A DNA stretch of 10,115 bases from Lishizhenia sp. (GCA_007117055.1 SKHH01000023.1:1-10115), one strand, 5' to 3'; numbered from the stretch's first letter, positions 1 to 6,092 are shown. Made by a program: numbers and translations. The notes: generated by a model from the letters alone, not told the origin.

Positions 1-9
1 ACTAAGGAG

Positions 10-630
10 GTGAAAATTATTAAGATTACATCAGACGAAATTGAAGTATTAATTGATGGATATCTAGCACGAATCCACAAAAGCAGTGATTTAAAGCAGA
101 TACGTGAATATCACAACCGAATTAATCGTCTGTGGTCTCACCTAAGAAAAGCAAGTGAAATTATCATCCATACGGATGGAAGTTGTAAAAATAGTCATAA
201 TGAACAGCTAGAATCGTATGGATCTTGGGGTTATATCATTAAAGACCTCAAGGGTAATAAAATAAAGGAAAATTGTGAACGACTCGACTCCGAAGTGGAA
301 ATTGGAGGAGAATCTGTTCATGTAAGTAATAATATTGCTGAATACCTAGCAGCTGTTCACGCACTTCAATGGGCGTTAGATAATGGATACGAACATGCTG
401 AAATAACTTTGTATACAGATTCTTTGCTTATGGTCAAACAAATTAATCGTACATCAAGAACAACATCCCCCCATCTCTTGATATTACGAAATAGAATTGA
501 TGCCTTTATAGCAAAGGCTCAGAAAGTAAAAATTGTCTATGTCCCTAGAGAAAAGAACACGAATGCACACGACGTAGCAGAAAAAGCATATGAAAGAGTT
601 GATAATAGTAGACTTTCTCATTTAATTTAG
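10..630 (+). CDS. rnhA: RNase HI-like ribonuclease (RVT_3/RNase H fold) with N-terminal extension
   Basis: Predicted to cut the RNA strand of RNA-DNA hybrids, for example primer removal during replication of the element. With numbering from the GTG at 10, the RNase H core spans about residues 50-195. Visible catalytic positions are Asp56 in HTDGSC, Glu111 in NIAEYLA and Asp137 in YTDSLL. The fourth carboxylate site falls in NTNAHDVAEKA, where His187 seems to take the usual Asp place, with Asp188 beside it. Residues 1-48 are a helical extension of unknown role, not a recognised hybrid-binding domain. Start: the ribosome binding site AAGGAGG (4-10) overlaps the GTG at 10, so GTG is badly spaced. 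The ATT codons at 16 or 19 sit 5 or 8 bases after it and are better placed. The frame is open to the left edge, so an upstream start is also possible. Family is well supported; the start is not. Confidence 0.85.
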   Translation: MKIIKITSDEIEVLIDGYLARIHKSSDLKQIREYHNRINRLWSHLRKASEIIIHTDGSCKNSHNEQLESYGSWGYIIKDLKGNKIKENCERLDSEVEIGGESVHVSNNIAEYLAAVHALQWALDNGYEHAEITLYTDSLLMVKQINRTSRTTSPHLLILRNRIDAFIAKAQKVKIVYVPREKNTNAHDVAEKAYERVDNSRLSHLI

Positions 631-640
631 TAACTTTGTC

Positions 641-690
641 GTTTTTTGTAAGACAATATCGTTTTTTGTAAGACAATATCGTTTTTTTGT
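641..690. repeat. Two perfect 20-bp tandem repeats plus partial third copy, T-rich intergenic
   Basis: The unit GTTTTTTGTAAGACAATATC occurs at 641-660 and again, identical, at 661-680. A degenerate third copy, GTTTTTTTGT, starts at 681 and runs into a second T tract (690-698). TTGTC (636-640) can pair with GACAA (652-656) just before a T6 run, so the block could act as a weak terminator for the RNase H gene. It could equally be an iteron-like protein-binding site or replication slippage of one terminator. No clear promoter for the next gene is visible in the block. Confidence 0.85.
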
Positions 691-715
691 TTTTTTTTGT
701 AGGTTAAAGGGAAAA

Positions 716-731
716 AGTGAAGAATATCACT
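716..731 (+). promoter_or_regulatory. Small inverted repeat directly before the ribosome binding site of the 745 gene
   Basis: AGTGA (716-720) and TCACT (727-731) are perfect complements around the 6-base loop AGAATA. The repeat abuts the AAGGAGG at 732-738. In RNA it could form a short hairpin touching the ribosome binding site, or it could be a half-site pair for a repressor. A 5-bp stem may arise by chance, so this is a weak call. Confidence 0.25.
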
Positions 732-744
732 AAGGAGGAGTACG

Positions 745-1383
745 ATGCATTATTTACATGGAATATTGGTTAATATTAGCGATTTCGCTGATGAGCAAAA
801 TCTTGAAGTTTTAGCTAGGCAAAGGGCTATGTCCGAAACAGAACAATACCATGGTCAAGTTTTTGATTGGAGAACAGAAGAGGATGCGGGTCGTTATTCA
901 GAATATCACCCTGGTTTCGGAGTGACATTGGGAGTGAAAGAACCAAAAAAGTTTTTAGAGGAATTTAACAATTTTGTTGATTCTCCGCTACGAGAAGCTA
1001 TAGCTACCTCTGAATGGCTCAAGCATGAAAATCATTCTTGGAGAACCGAAGCTCAAATAAAAACTATTGATGGTTGCGAAAAAATCTTGGAAAATGACGA
1101 AATAAGAGAAGTAAATGGTGTATTTTGGAGTGGCGTTAAAACCCCCACAGTTTTTTCTTTTGATAAAGAATCATTAGAGAGAATATGGGAAAATGAAGAA
1201 CGTTATTCAATGCAACTCTATCGCATCAAAAAAATAGTACAACTTATTGATGGTGACTATATAAGCGATAGTTATTTTTACGATGCTGAATGGGGAGGTA
1301 GTAAGATTCCCAAAGATAGAGTTGAAAAAATCCGAGAAAATCCCAGCAAATACGCCATTGTATATGTTGATATCCACAACTAA
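745..1383 (+). CDS. Unrecognised 212-aa acidic/aromatic protein
   Basis: I cannot assign a family with confidence. The ATG at 745 has a strong ribosome binding site (AAGGAGG, 732-738). The protein is soluble-looking, with no signal peptide or membrane segment, and is rich in Glu, Lys, Trp and Tyr. Two stretches look like conserved cores: QVFDWRTEEDAGRYSEYHP at about residues 38-56, and near the C-terminus DGDYISDSYFYDAEWGG followed by KIRENPSKYAIVYVDIHN. The pattern of the first plus a C-terminal Asp/His tail loosely recalls uncharacterised Firmicute proteins, from memory and unverified. No catalytic motif is obvious. It follows the repeat block, and its stop overlaps the start of a possible micro-gene (TAATG). 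Confidence 0.8.
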   Translation: MHYLHGILVNISDFADEQNLEVLARQRAMSETEQYHGQVFDWRTEEDAGRYSEYHPGFGVTLGVKEPKKFLEEFNNFVDSPLREAIATSEWLKHENHSWRTEAQIKTIDGCEKILENDEIREVNGVFWSGVKTPTVFSFDKESLERIWENEERYSMQLYRIKKIVQLIDGDYISDSYFYDAEWGGSKIPKDRVEKIRENPSKYAIVYVDIHN

Positions 1384-1484
1384 TGAATAAGATGTTTTGT
1401 CCTCGATGCAGGAAGCGCCGTGCTGCAATAAAAGATTATAGAGGGAGCAAAATTTATGCCTGTACAAGAGTTATTGTTTTCTAG
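1383..1484 (+). CDS. Possible 33-aa CPRC micro-protein
   Basis: This short frame starts at an ATG that overlaps the stop of the preceding gene (TAATG), an arrangement typical of translational coupling. It has no ribosome binding site of its own. The product begins MNKMFCPRCRKRR and is very basic. Cys6 and Cys9 form a CxxC knuckle and Cys27 follows in IYACTR, like the first half of a zinc ribbon whose last Cys is missing. The final 29 bases overlap the start of the next gene. It could be a true small DNA- or RNA-binding protein, a decayed zinc ribbon, or chance. The Cys arrangement and coupling are the only support. Confidence 0.35.
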   Translation: MNKMFCPRCRKRRAAIKDYRGSKIYACTRVIVF

Positions 1485-1812
1485 TAGTAAAAAAGAGCAT
1501 TCAGCAACAGAGTCTTTTGATTATAAAAACCATCGTTTTTTAGCGACGCACGAATTAGAACGAATACAATTGGTTCACCCTTTATTAGGCCTGTGGACAA
1601 CATTGACCTTTGAATTTAATGGTCATTTAAAAGGAACGTATGAGTATGGAAAAGCGAATGAGAAATGCAAGATTCCCATACTCTATGATTTTAATTCGCC
1701 AGTAAAAGCTGCTGGTAAATTAAATCAAATTCTAGCAAAAAAATTAAACGACGGTTTTGTTGTCAATCATATATATCAAAATCAAGATTGTATCTACGAG
1801 CTGGCAGATTAG
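1456..1812 (+). CDS. Unrecognised 118-aa protein
   Basis: No family recognised. The ATG at 1456 follows a purine-rich site (AGAGGGAG, about 1439-1446) at slightly long spacing. The first 20 residues are polar and probably disordered. A compact mixed region follows, with a hydrophobic stretch VHPLLGLWTTLTFEF at about residues 40-54, a Tyr/Lys-rich turn (GTYEYGKANEKCK) and an amphipathic helix (SPVKAAGKLNQILAKKL) at about 81-97. There is no signal peptide or membrane helix. It is the last gene before the strong promoter at 1867, and no convincing terminator hairpin is visible after it. Confidence 0.75.
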   Translation: MPVQELLFSSSKKEHSATESFDYKNHRFLATHELERIQLVHPLLGLWTTLTFEFNGHLKGTYEYGKANEKCKIPILYDFNSPVKAAGKLNQILAKKLNDGFVVNHIYQNQDCIYELAD

Positions 1813-1836
1813 TTTCAGTTAAAAGTTTGTTGTGAT

Positions 1837-1868
1837 ACATGTTTCTTTTTGTAACATATATTTATGTT
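1837..1868 (+). promoter_or_regulatory. Candidate operator: alternating ATGTT/AACAT half-sites overlapping the -35
   Basis: AACATA (1853-1858) and TATGTT (1863-1868) form a perfect 6-4-6 inverted repeat whose right arm runs into the first two bases of the TTGACA box. A further ATGTT sits at 1839-1843 inside the palindrome ACATGT (1837-1842), giving three half-sites in alternating orientation just upstream of the promoter. A protein bound here would compete with sigma-A. The winged-helix-like protein at 5488 is one possible ligand, but nothing in the sequence proves it. Confidence 0.4.
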
Positions 1869-1895
1869 GACAGCACGATTTAATAATGGTACAAT
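1867..1895 (+). promoter_or_regulatory. Sigma-A promoter with extended -10
   Basis: TTGACA (1867-1872), a 17-bp spacer and TACAAT (1890-1895), with TGG directly before the -10 giving an extended element. Transcription would begin near 1902, leaving a leader of about 33 bases before the TTG start at 1935. It is placed to drive the gene run from 1935 to the RecA gene ending at 5379, in which gaps are short and several genes overlap. A perfect inverted repeat overlaps the -35, which suggests repression. Confidence 0.8.
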
Positions 1896-1934
1896 AAGTT
1901 AAAGAACAAATACTATTGATAGGAGGTGCGTCTT

Positions 1935-2117
1935 TTGGCTAATATCGATAAAAAATGGGTACGCAAACCAATTTTTGATTCTGGTGTATGTACTGGTTGT
2001 AAAAGGATATATGATGGAGAATTAAATCCTCCAGCCGAAGGCTTTTTTACATCAGACAAAGAACTTCTGTGTTTGTCGTGTTATAGAAAGATGATCGAAG
2101 AATCTACAAAAAGATAG
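1935..2117 (+). CDS. 60-aa CxxC/CxxC zinc-finger-like protein
   Basis: First gene after the strong promoter. The product has two Cys pairs, CTGC and CLSC, about 25 residues apart, the layout of a four-Cys zinc-binding treble-clef or ribbon fold; the tail is a charged helix (YRKMIEESTKR). Likely cytoplasmic and possibly nucleic-acid- or protein-binding; no more specific family is recognised. Start choice: a GTG at 1926 lies inside the ribosome binding site AGGAGGTG (1921-1928) and cannot be spaced properly, whereas the TTG at 1935 lies 8 bases after AGGAGG and gives a product beginning MANIDKKWVRKP. Confidence 0.75.
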   Translation: MANIDKKWVRKPIFDSGVCTGCKRIYDGELNPPAEGFFTSDKELLCLSCYRKMIEESTKR

Positions 2118-2169
2118 GTTTCATAGCTTGCTTTAGGGGTTTAAATATGGATTTTCGGGGGGACTTACA

Positions 2170-2403
2170 ATTAACAACACGATAAACTCAATTGCTGCCT
2201 GTATTACAGAGGCAAATACACGCCTGGTAAAAACAATAAAGTTAGATGAGTTAAAACAGATGTCTTTGTTTTTACCACTCACACTCATCCTCCTTATGGA
2301 AGAGAAAGGGTTAATTACTGAAGAAGAACGAAGATCGTTAATTGAAGATTCAAAAGACTTTGCAAGTGATACCGTTGTACAATTACCGGAATACTTAATA
2401 TAA
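2170..2403 (+). CDS. Hidden 77-aa helical protein with probable ATT start
   Basis: An open frame fills the gap between the zinc-finger-like and OB-fold genes. It has a G-rich ribosome binding site (GGGGGG, 2157-2162) and 7 bases later an ATT. No ATG, GTG or TTG lies between the in-frame stop at 2134 and the ATG at 2260, which itself has no good binding site and would cut away 30 residues. The protein reads naturally: an N-terminal amphipathic helix (NSIAACITEANTRLVKTI), then a hydrophobic helix (FLPLTLILLMEEKGLITEE) and a charged tail ending QLPEYLI. The hydrophobic piece is short and more like a packed helix than a membrane span. No family recognised. Gene reality is likely; ATT initiation is inferred from the binding site and coding continuity. 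Confidence 0.65.
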   Translation: MNNTINSIAACITEANTRLVKTIKLDELKQMSLFLPLTLILLMEEKGLITEEERRSLIEDSKDFASDTVVQLPEYLI

Positions 2404-2428
2404 TTTTATAAAAGGGGTGGTCCATCTG

Positions 2429-2818
2429 ATGCGCGATTTAGTCCCGCATATATCTTGTTTCGGAACTTTTATATCCCGACAATTTGAAGATGGCGACTAC
2501 ATTACTGTTGGAGGGAAAATCGTAGAACATCATACTCTTCCTGCGATTTTCGATGAACATGGAACAGAAGAATATATCAAATTGGAAGACGGCTCGGATG
2601 AAATCCGGGCTTTTGTCTTCTCTAAATTGATACCTGATCCGTCTATTCTATTTGTTGGTAATGTAGTTTTAGTCAACGGGAGATTAAACATATTACAGCA
2701 TCGTATTGACAGAAAAGAACAATTGTCCATAAGTGGTATTGAAGTTACAAGTCTTAAAGACGTAATTAAAAATTCAAAGGATGATATGAATGAAGTTTCA
2801 AATGATAAAGAGGTTTAG
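2429..2818 (+). CDS. OB-fold nucleic-acid-binding protein
   Basis: 129 residues from the ATG at 2429, which lies 8 bases after the G-rich site at 2414-2420; the GTG at 2417 lies inside that site. About residues 22-105 have the strand pattern of a tRNA-anticodon-type OB fold: ITVGGKIVEHH, then YIKLEDGSDEIRAFVF, then VGNVVLVNGRLNI and QLSISGIEVTSL. This fold binds single-stranded nucleic acid in DnaE, RecG and stand-alone phage and plasmid proteins. In an operon with RecA it may be a single-strand-binding accessory factor (inference). The C-terminal 25 residues are polar and acidic, an arrangement used by SSB proteins to recruit partners, although no SSB-like tip is present. The last 29 bases overlap the next gene. 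Confidence 0.75.
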   Translation: MRDLVPHISCFGTFISRQFEDGDYITVGGKIVEHHTLPAIFDEHGTEEYIKLEDGSDEIRAFVFSKLIPDPSILFVGNVVLVNGRLNILQHRIDRKEQLSISGIEVTSLKDVIKNSKDDMNEVSNDKEV

Positions 2819-3068
2819 TCTTATTGACGATCAAGATAATTTGGTTGATACAATTCCGTTTGAAGATAACGATGGCCATATTCATGATTATGAAATGGCT
2901 GCAGCTGTTAAGTATGGCCAAACTCTATTTGTATTACTAAATAAACAAGATGATTCTTCGAATTTTATTGTAGCCATGCAAACTCCAGCTGGTTTAGCAC
3001 TTGCAAATAAAGAAGATACAATTGCAGTAAGCAAGTATTTTTCGGACAATATGAAAGGAGATTTATAA
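2790..3068 (+). CDS. DUF1292-like small acidic protein
   Basis: 92 residues. The start ATG at 2790 lies inside the end of the OB-fold gene and has AAAGGA (2776-2781) 8 bases before it. Residues 11-80 follow the DUF1292 (YrzB-type) pattern: a Glu/Asp-rich N-terminal strand with DNDGHIHDYEM, then KYGQTLFVLLNKQDDSSNFIVAM, then a late acidic helix. DUF1292 is a widespread small Firmicute family of unknown molecular function. The match is from pattern memory, so the family is tentative. The TAATG junction at 3066-3070 couples it to the next gene. Confidence 0.65.
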   Translation: MKFQMIKRFSLIDDQDNLVDTIPFEDNDGHIHDYEMAAAVKYGQTLFVLLNKQDDSSNFIVAMQTPAGLALANKEDTIAVSKYFSDNMKGDL

Positions 3069-3448
3069 TGTGTGAATTACGCAGATTGTATTCCTTAAAC
3101 GAAAATGAAATCGAACAATGGCAAACCATTCGTATGCAATTTGGCGAAGAACAATATGGCGATGCTCATCTCAATCGCTATAATCTTGTTGATATAGCAG
3201 AAGAGCTACTCGATGCCATTCACATTCATTCATTATTCGTTGATCGAATCCGAAAGTCTCCTACGATGTATTCAGATCATAGTGCTTCATATCTTTTTCG
3301 ATTAAGCCGATCATTTATTAATACAATGATGCAAGGGTTTCTTTTGCTTCAGCAAATGGATCAATTAATCGAAGATGGAGACTGTACAGACGCCCAGGGT
3401 GGCGATAGAATCGGCATCGAAGTATTACAAAAACAAAAGGAGGATTAG
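3068..3448 (+). CDS. Helical protein with weak MazG-like (all-alpha NTP-PPase) features
   Basis: 126 residues. The ATG overlaps the stop of the previous gene, and AAAGGAG (3054-3060) lies 7 bases before it. Residues 12-60 read NENEIEQWQTIRMQFGEEQ, then YGDAHLNRYNLVDIAEELLDAI. The EE at 27-28 and ELLD at 46-49 resemble the acidic motifs that bind magnesium in MazG/dUTPase-type all-alpha nucleotide pyrophosphohydrolases, but the first motif lacks the second Glu of the classical EExxE, so function is uncertain. The rest is helical with aromatic residues (SYLFRLSRSFINTMMQGFLLLQQ). If correct, it would hydrolyse (d)NTPs in the cytoplasm and fit with a nucleotide-metabolism role. An unknown phage helical protein is the alternative. 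Confidence 0.7.
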   Translation: MCELRRLYSLNENEIEQWQTIRMQFGEEQYGDAHLNRYNLVDIAEELLDAIHIHSLFVDRIRKSPTMYSDHSASYLFRLSRSFINTMMQGFLLLQQMDQLIEDGDCTDAQGGDRIGIEVLQKQKED

Positions 3449-3450
3449 AT

Positions 3451-3915
3451 ATGCCAGATGTTTCAATGTTAGAGTAAAAAAAAAAAATCTCTTTAGAAGA
3501 TGCATTTGAACAGTATTTAGAAGCTACTGTTGAAAAGCAAGACGCAACGGAAAAAGAGAAGTTTTATGAAAATATTTTACGGTTTTATGTATCGAACAAC
3601 AATGATACAAAAAAAACAAAATCTCTTCATAAAGAATCAAAAAAGGACCTAATAACGGAAACGCTTAAATTCAATGATGCATACGAGCTATCGCAGAAAG
3701 ATATTGCTCGTAAAAGCATGAAATACGGCGACTTCCATAAAACACTTTGTTCTATGCGTAACGAATTAGAAAACGAGTTAAAAAAAGCCGACTTGAATTC
3801 CTATTTTACCATAGAATTGCGTTTAAATTTGTTAGATTATCTTTTGGATAAATGGAACTCGTATATTACGTATCCTGTATCACCACGTTTTACTATCAAA
3901 TTAAGTGAACAATAG
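3451..3915 (+). pseudogene. Unrecognised gene interrupted by an in-frame TAA before an A12 tract (or leader peptide plus restart)
   Basis: The ATG at 3451 has a consensus ribosome binding site (AAGGAGGA, 3437-3444), but after MPDVSMLE the frame meets TAA at 3475-3477. The same frame then stays open through twelve A residues (3476-3487) to TAG at 3913-3915. The downstream part is Lys/Glu-rich and helical (ISLEDAFEQYLEATVEKQD, later RLNLLDYLLDKWNSY) and looks like real coding sequence; it has no ATG until 3718. One T change (GAA or AAA to TAA) would explain it, making this a point-mutant pseudogene or a base-call error. Homopolymer length error would not, because the stop lies before the run in the same frame. 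Alternatively the first eight codons are a leader and ribosomes restart at ATC 3487. Product function unknown. Confidence 0.6.
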
Positions 3916-3927
3916 GAGGAGATTATC

Positions 3928-4218
3928 ATCCAATCCAAACAATCTGTGGAACAAATGCAAGCAGGGCTAAAGAATCACGTTTTAGCCCTGTATACGTCGT
4001 TACAAGAATCTAGTGGTTTGACGCAAACACAAGCAAAAGTATTGCTGCTTTCTATGATTGAACATGAACATCACGACTTATTAGAAAGTCTTGTGTATGT
4101 ACCCGACAGTACAAAAGACAAACATATTCCACAAATACTGCTTAAATTAGCCGATAACTGTCCCGAAGATTTACGAGTGCCTATGAAAAAAACAGCGGAA
4201 TGGATCTCTTCAATTTAA
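3928..4218 (+). CDS. Unrecognised 96-aa helical protein with probable ATC start
   Basis: The gene lies between the interrupted gene and RecA. AGGAGG (3914-3919) is followed at 8 bases by ATC (3928). The first conventional in-frame starts, GTG 3946 and ATG 3955, lie 26 or more bases from that site and lack their own. The frame is open only from the TAG at 3913, so if the binding site is used, initiation must be at ATC 3928 or the adjacent ATC 3925. Product: helical, with QAGLKNHVLALYTSLQESSG, then LTQTQAKVLLLSMIEHEHHD, then PQILLKLADNCPEDLRVPMK. His-rich HEHHD at about residues 47-51. No family recognised. RecA starts 12 bases after its stop, so the two are probably co-expressed. A GTG 3946 start would give 90 residues. 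Confidence 0.7.
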   Translation: MQSKQSVEQMQAGLKNHVLALYTSLQESSGLTQTQAKVLLLSMIEHEHHDLLESLVYVPDSTKDKHIPQILLKLADNCPEDLRVPMKKTAEWISSI

Positions 4219-4230
4219 GGAGATGAAAAA

Positions 4231-5379
4231 ATGAACGAGCTTATAGAACAAGCATTAATTGATTTGAATAAGCAGTTTGGTAAGGGTACTATTCTGCCTT
4301 TAGGAAGTGCTCCTGAAGATTATTTTACATTACAAGTCGTTCCAACGGGTATTAAACAACTAGATATAGCATTAGGATGCGGAGGCGTTCCACGTGGCCG
4401 TACAATCGAAGTATTTGGTCCATATTCTTCAGGAAAATCAACACTCGCTACAATTATAGGTGCTTCGTGGCAATCTCATTGTAGTGATGCAGTGATTGGC
4501 TTTATTGAACCCGAAAATACATTTGATATGAAGTATGCAAAAAAATTAGGCGTTGATCCCGATAGAACTCTTGTTAGTCAGCCAACATCAGGAGAAGATG
4601 CTATTGATGTAGCTGCAAGACTATTTCGTTCTGGAGTTGACCTTCTAATTGTAGACTCGGTATCCGCTTTAATTCCCATGTCTGAAGCAAATGCTAGTAT
4701 GTCAGATAATTTTATTGGAGCTCATGCGCGATTAATGTCTAGGGCCTTACGAGTTTTAACACCTCTCATGAATAAAAACAAAGAGAGACGATCATCCATT
4801 ATTTTTATTAATCAAACTCGTGAAAAAGTTGGTCAGATGTTTGGAAACCCTAATGTAACGACTGGTGGAAATGCTTTGCCATTCTATGCTTCTATTCGAC
4901 TTTCTTTATTATCGGGAGCTAAAGAAGATGTTCTTTCTCGTACGGTAGTTGATCCATTTTCAGGAGAAAAAGTCAAAGAAATCTACGGTCAAAAAACTCG
5001 TATTACTGTAAAGAAAAACAAAGTTGGAAATCCCAATATTGAATGTTCCTTTGATTTGGTTTGGGGAGAAGGTCCTGACAAAAAAACAGAATCCTTGGAT
5101 GTAGGATTATATCTAGGAGTTATTAAAAATCCTAAACAAGGGACTTATATTATTGATATACCTTCTGCTTTAAATGGAGCTACGGATGAATATAAAATTC
5201 GTGGGATTGAAAAATTAAAAAATGCTTTGTTTACAGATGAGTCATTACTTAACGAAGTTAATCGTCAAATCGATGAAATTATGCTTAAAAAATTAAAGGA
5301 TCCCATCTTATTGGCCGATGTAGATATAGTCAACATAGATTCTCTTCCAATTGAAGAAAATAGTGGTATTAACGTATAA
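4231..5379 (+). CDS. recA: Divergent RecA family recombinase
   Basis: 382 residues; the ATG at 4231 has AAGGAGATG 14 bases upstream. Forms ATP-dependent filaments on single-stranded DNA for strand exchange and repair. The N-terminal helix ends QFGKGTILPLG as in bacterial RecA. Walker A is GPYSSGKST at 63-71, with Tyr65 where chromosomal RecA has Glu. The catalytic Glu is Glu95 in FIEPENTFD. Walker B is LLIVDSVSALIP with Asp142. The L2/MAW region (IIFINQTREKVGQMFGNP, then TTGGNALPFYASIRL) is nearly canonical. The extreme C-terminus lacks the long acidic tail of chromosomal RecA. The divergence suggests an element-encoded paralogue rather than the host housekeeping gene. It is last in the operon from 1867, beside OB-fold and resolvase-like genes, implying replication-linked recombination (inference). 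Confidence 0.93.
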   Translation: MNELIEQALIDLNKQFGKGTILPLGSAPEDYFTLQVVPTGIKQLDIALGCGGVPRGRTIEVFGPYSSGKSTLATIIGASWQSHCSDAVIGFIEPENTFDMKYAKKLGVDPDRTLVSQPTSGEDAIDVAARLFRSGVDLLIVDSVSALIPMSEANASMSDNFIGAHARLMSRALRVLTPLMNKNKERRSSIIFINQTREKVGQMFGNPNVTTGGNALPFYASIRLSLLSGAKEDVLSRTVVDPFSGEKVKEIYGQKTRITVKKNKVGNPNIECSFDLVWGEGPDKKTESLDVGLYLGVIKNPKQGTYIIDIPSALNGATDEYKIRGIEKLKNALFTDESLLNEVNRQIDEIMLKKLKDPILLADVDIVNIDSLPIEENSGINV

Positions 5380-5415
5380 TAGTTTGAAAAAATTGTAATT
5401 TACGTTATTTAGCTA

Positions 5416-5444
5416 TTGATTTTTAAATCGAACAGTGCTATAAT
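5416..5444 (+). promoter_or_regulatory. Sigma-A promoter with extended -10 and palindromic spacer
   Basis: TTGATT (5416-5421), a 17-bp spacer and a perfect TATAAT (5439-5444) preceded by TGC, an extended -10. Transcription would start near 5451, about 37 bases before the ATG at 5488. GATTTTTAAATC (5418-5429) is a perfect 5-2-5 inverted repeat overlapping the -35 and spacer, a position suited to an autoregulatory operator. The palindrome is short and AT-rich, so it may be chance. Confidence 0.8.
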
Positions 5445-5487
5445 ACAGTTAGTAACAAAGAACGCAGCAAAAAGAGGGGATGGAGAA

Positions 5488-6021
5488 ATGTATAAGAACT
5501 TACAAGAATTAATGGAAAGTCTTGGAGGAACCGAATCGCAAAATAAAGTTCTTGAATACATTGTCGAGAACAAAAATACGGAAGGGTTTTTAACTCCAGG
5601 TCGTTTAAAAATCACTTACCGAGATTTAGGTGTTTCTTCTAATGTTTCCCTTGGATCAGTAACTAGAGCATTTGTTCATTGGGAAAATGCTGGTGTTATT
5701 CATGTTCAACCGGGATTAAACAGAAGAGATCCAAATACAATTCAATATCTTGGACCGCCCTTAGAAATGAATGACCATCCTCTTTTTATCATCCAAAAAG
5801 AATTTGAAGAACTGATGAAAAAGCAACAAGACGTTCAAACATCAATGGAAATTTTAGCATCTCGTATTGAGTTTATCATACGAAGCGAAAGAGATAGTCC
5901 TATATCTATCTTTCGAGAAGGTATGCCAAAACAAGTCGGTGAGTATAAAGGTAAGCCCATATATATTATCACTAACAATACTGAGATTGACAATGATATT
6001 GAGGTTGATGGTCAAGAATAA
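5488..6021 (+). CDS. Winged-helix-like DNA-binding protein, monocistronic
   Basis: 177 residues from ATG 5488, after the purine-rich site AGAGGGGATGGAG (5473-5485); an in-frame TTG at 5416 lies in the promoter -35 and is not used. Residues about 15-75 look like a winged helix: SQNKVLEYIVENKN (helix 1), ITYRDLGVSSNVSLGSVTRA (turn and recognition helix), then a hairpin wing GVIHVQPGLNRRDPNTIQYLG. Residues about 95-132 form a coiled-coil-like helix (FEELMKKQQDVQTSMEILAS), probably for dimerisation. The C-terminal tail is short and acidic. Its own promoter and terminator frame it tightly, as expected for a regulator or a DNA-site-binding replication/partition factor. It may act on its own promoter or on the operator at 1837-1868. 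I cannot choose between a repressor and a replication-related protein. Confidence 0.75.
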   Translation: MYKNLQELMESLGGTESQNKVLEYIVENKNTEGFLTPGRLKITYRDLGVSSNVSLGSVTRAFVHWENAGVIHVQPGLNRRDPNTIQYLGPPLEMNDHPLFIIQKEFEELMKKQQDVQTSMEILASRIEFIIRSERDSPISIFREGMPKQVGEYKGKPIYIITNNTEIDNDIEVDGQE

Positions 6022-6043
6022 TTCAATAACGATCAGTAAAAAA

Positions 6044-6078
6044 GAGAAAGTAGGATAGTCCTATTTCCTCTTTTTTTT
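6044..6078 (+). terminator. Intrinsic terminator after the winged-helix gene
   Basis: The left arm 6044-6055 (GAGAAAGTAGGA) pairs with the right arm 6059-6070 (TCCTATTTCCTC) around the loop TAG, with one A-C mismatch and one G-U pair, followed by T8 (6071-6078). Six A residues before the left arm could lengthen the stem into the T tract, and also make it potentially active on the other strand. The next gene starts only 15 bases after the T tract with no room for a promoter, so downstream genes must rely on read-through, antitermination or an internal promoter. Confidence 0.85.
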
Positions 6079-6092
6079 ACAGGGGTGATTGT

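Noticed and set aside
641..690. CRISPR-like repeat
   Set aside because: The copies are directly adjacent with no spacers and only two are complete; no cas genes are visible.
1207..1467. Minus-strand open frame, 86 codons
   Set aside because: It lies opposite a well-supported plus-strand gene, has no ribosome binding site and shows no protein-like motif.
3476..3487. Frameshift by miscounted A residues in the A12 run
   Set aside because: The TAA lies before the rest of the run and in the same frame as the downstream coding part; changing the run length would break the frame, and the other two upstream frames offer no suitable start.
3451..3915. Stop-codon recoding (TAA read as an amino acid) on this element
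   Set aside because: TAA ends other intact genes in the window, such as those ending at 1383, 2403, 3068, 5379 and 6021, so general recoding is not supported.
5867..6058. Plus-strand 63-codon frame inside the winged-helix gene
   Set aside because: It is out of frame with the supported gene and runs into the terminator hairpin.
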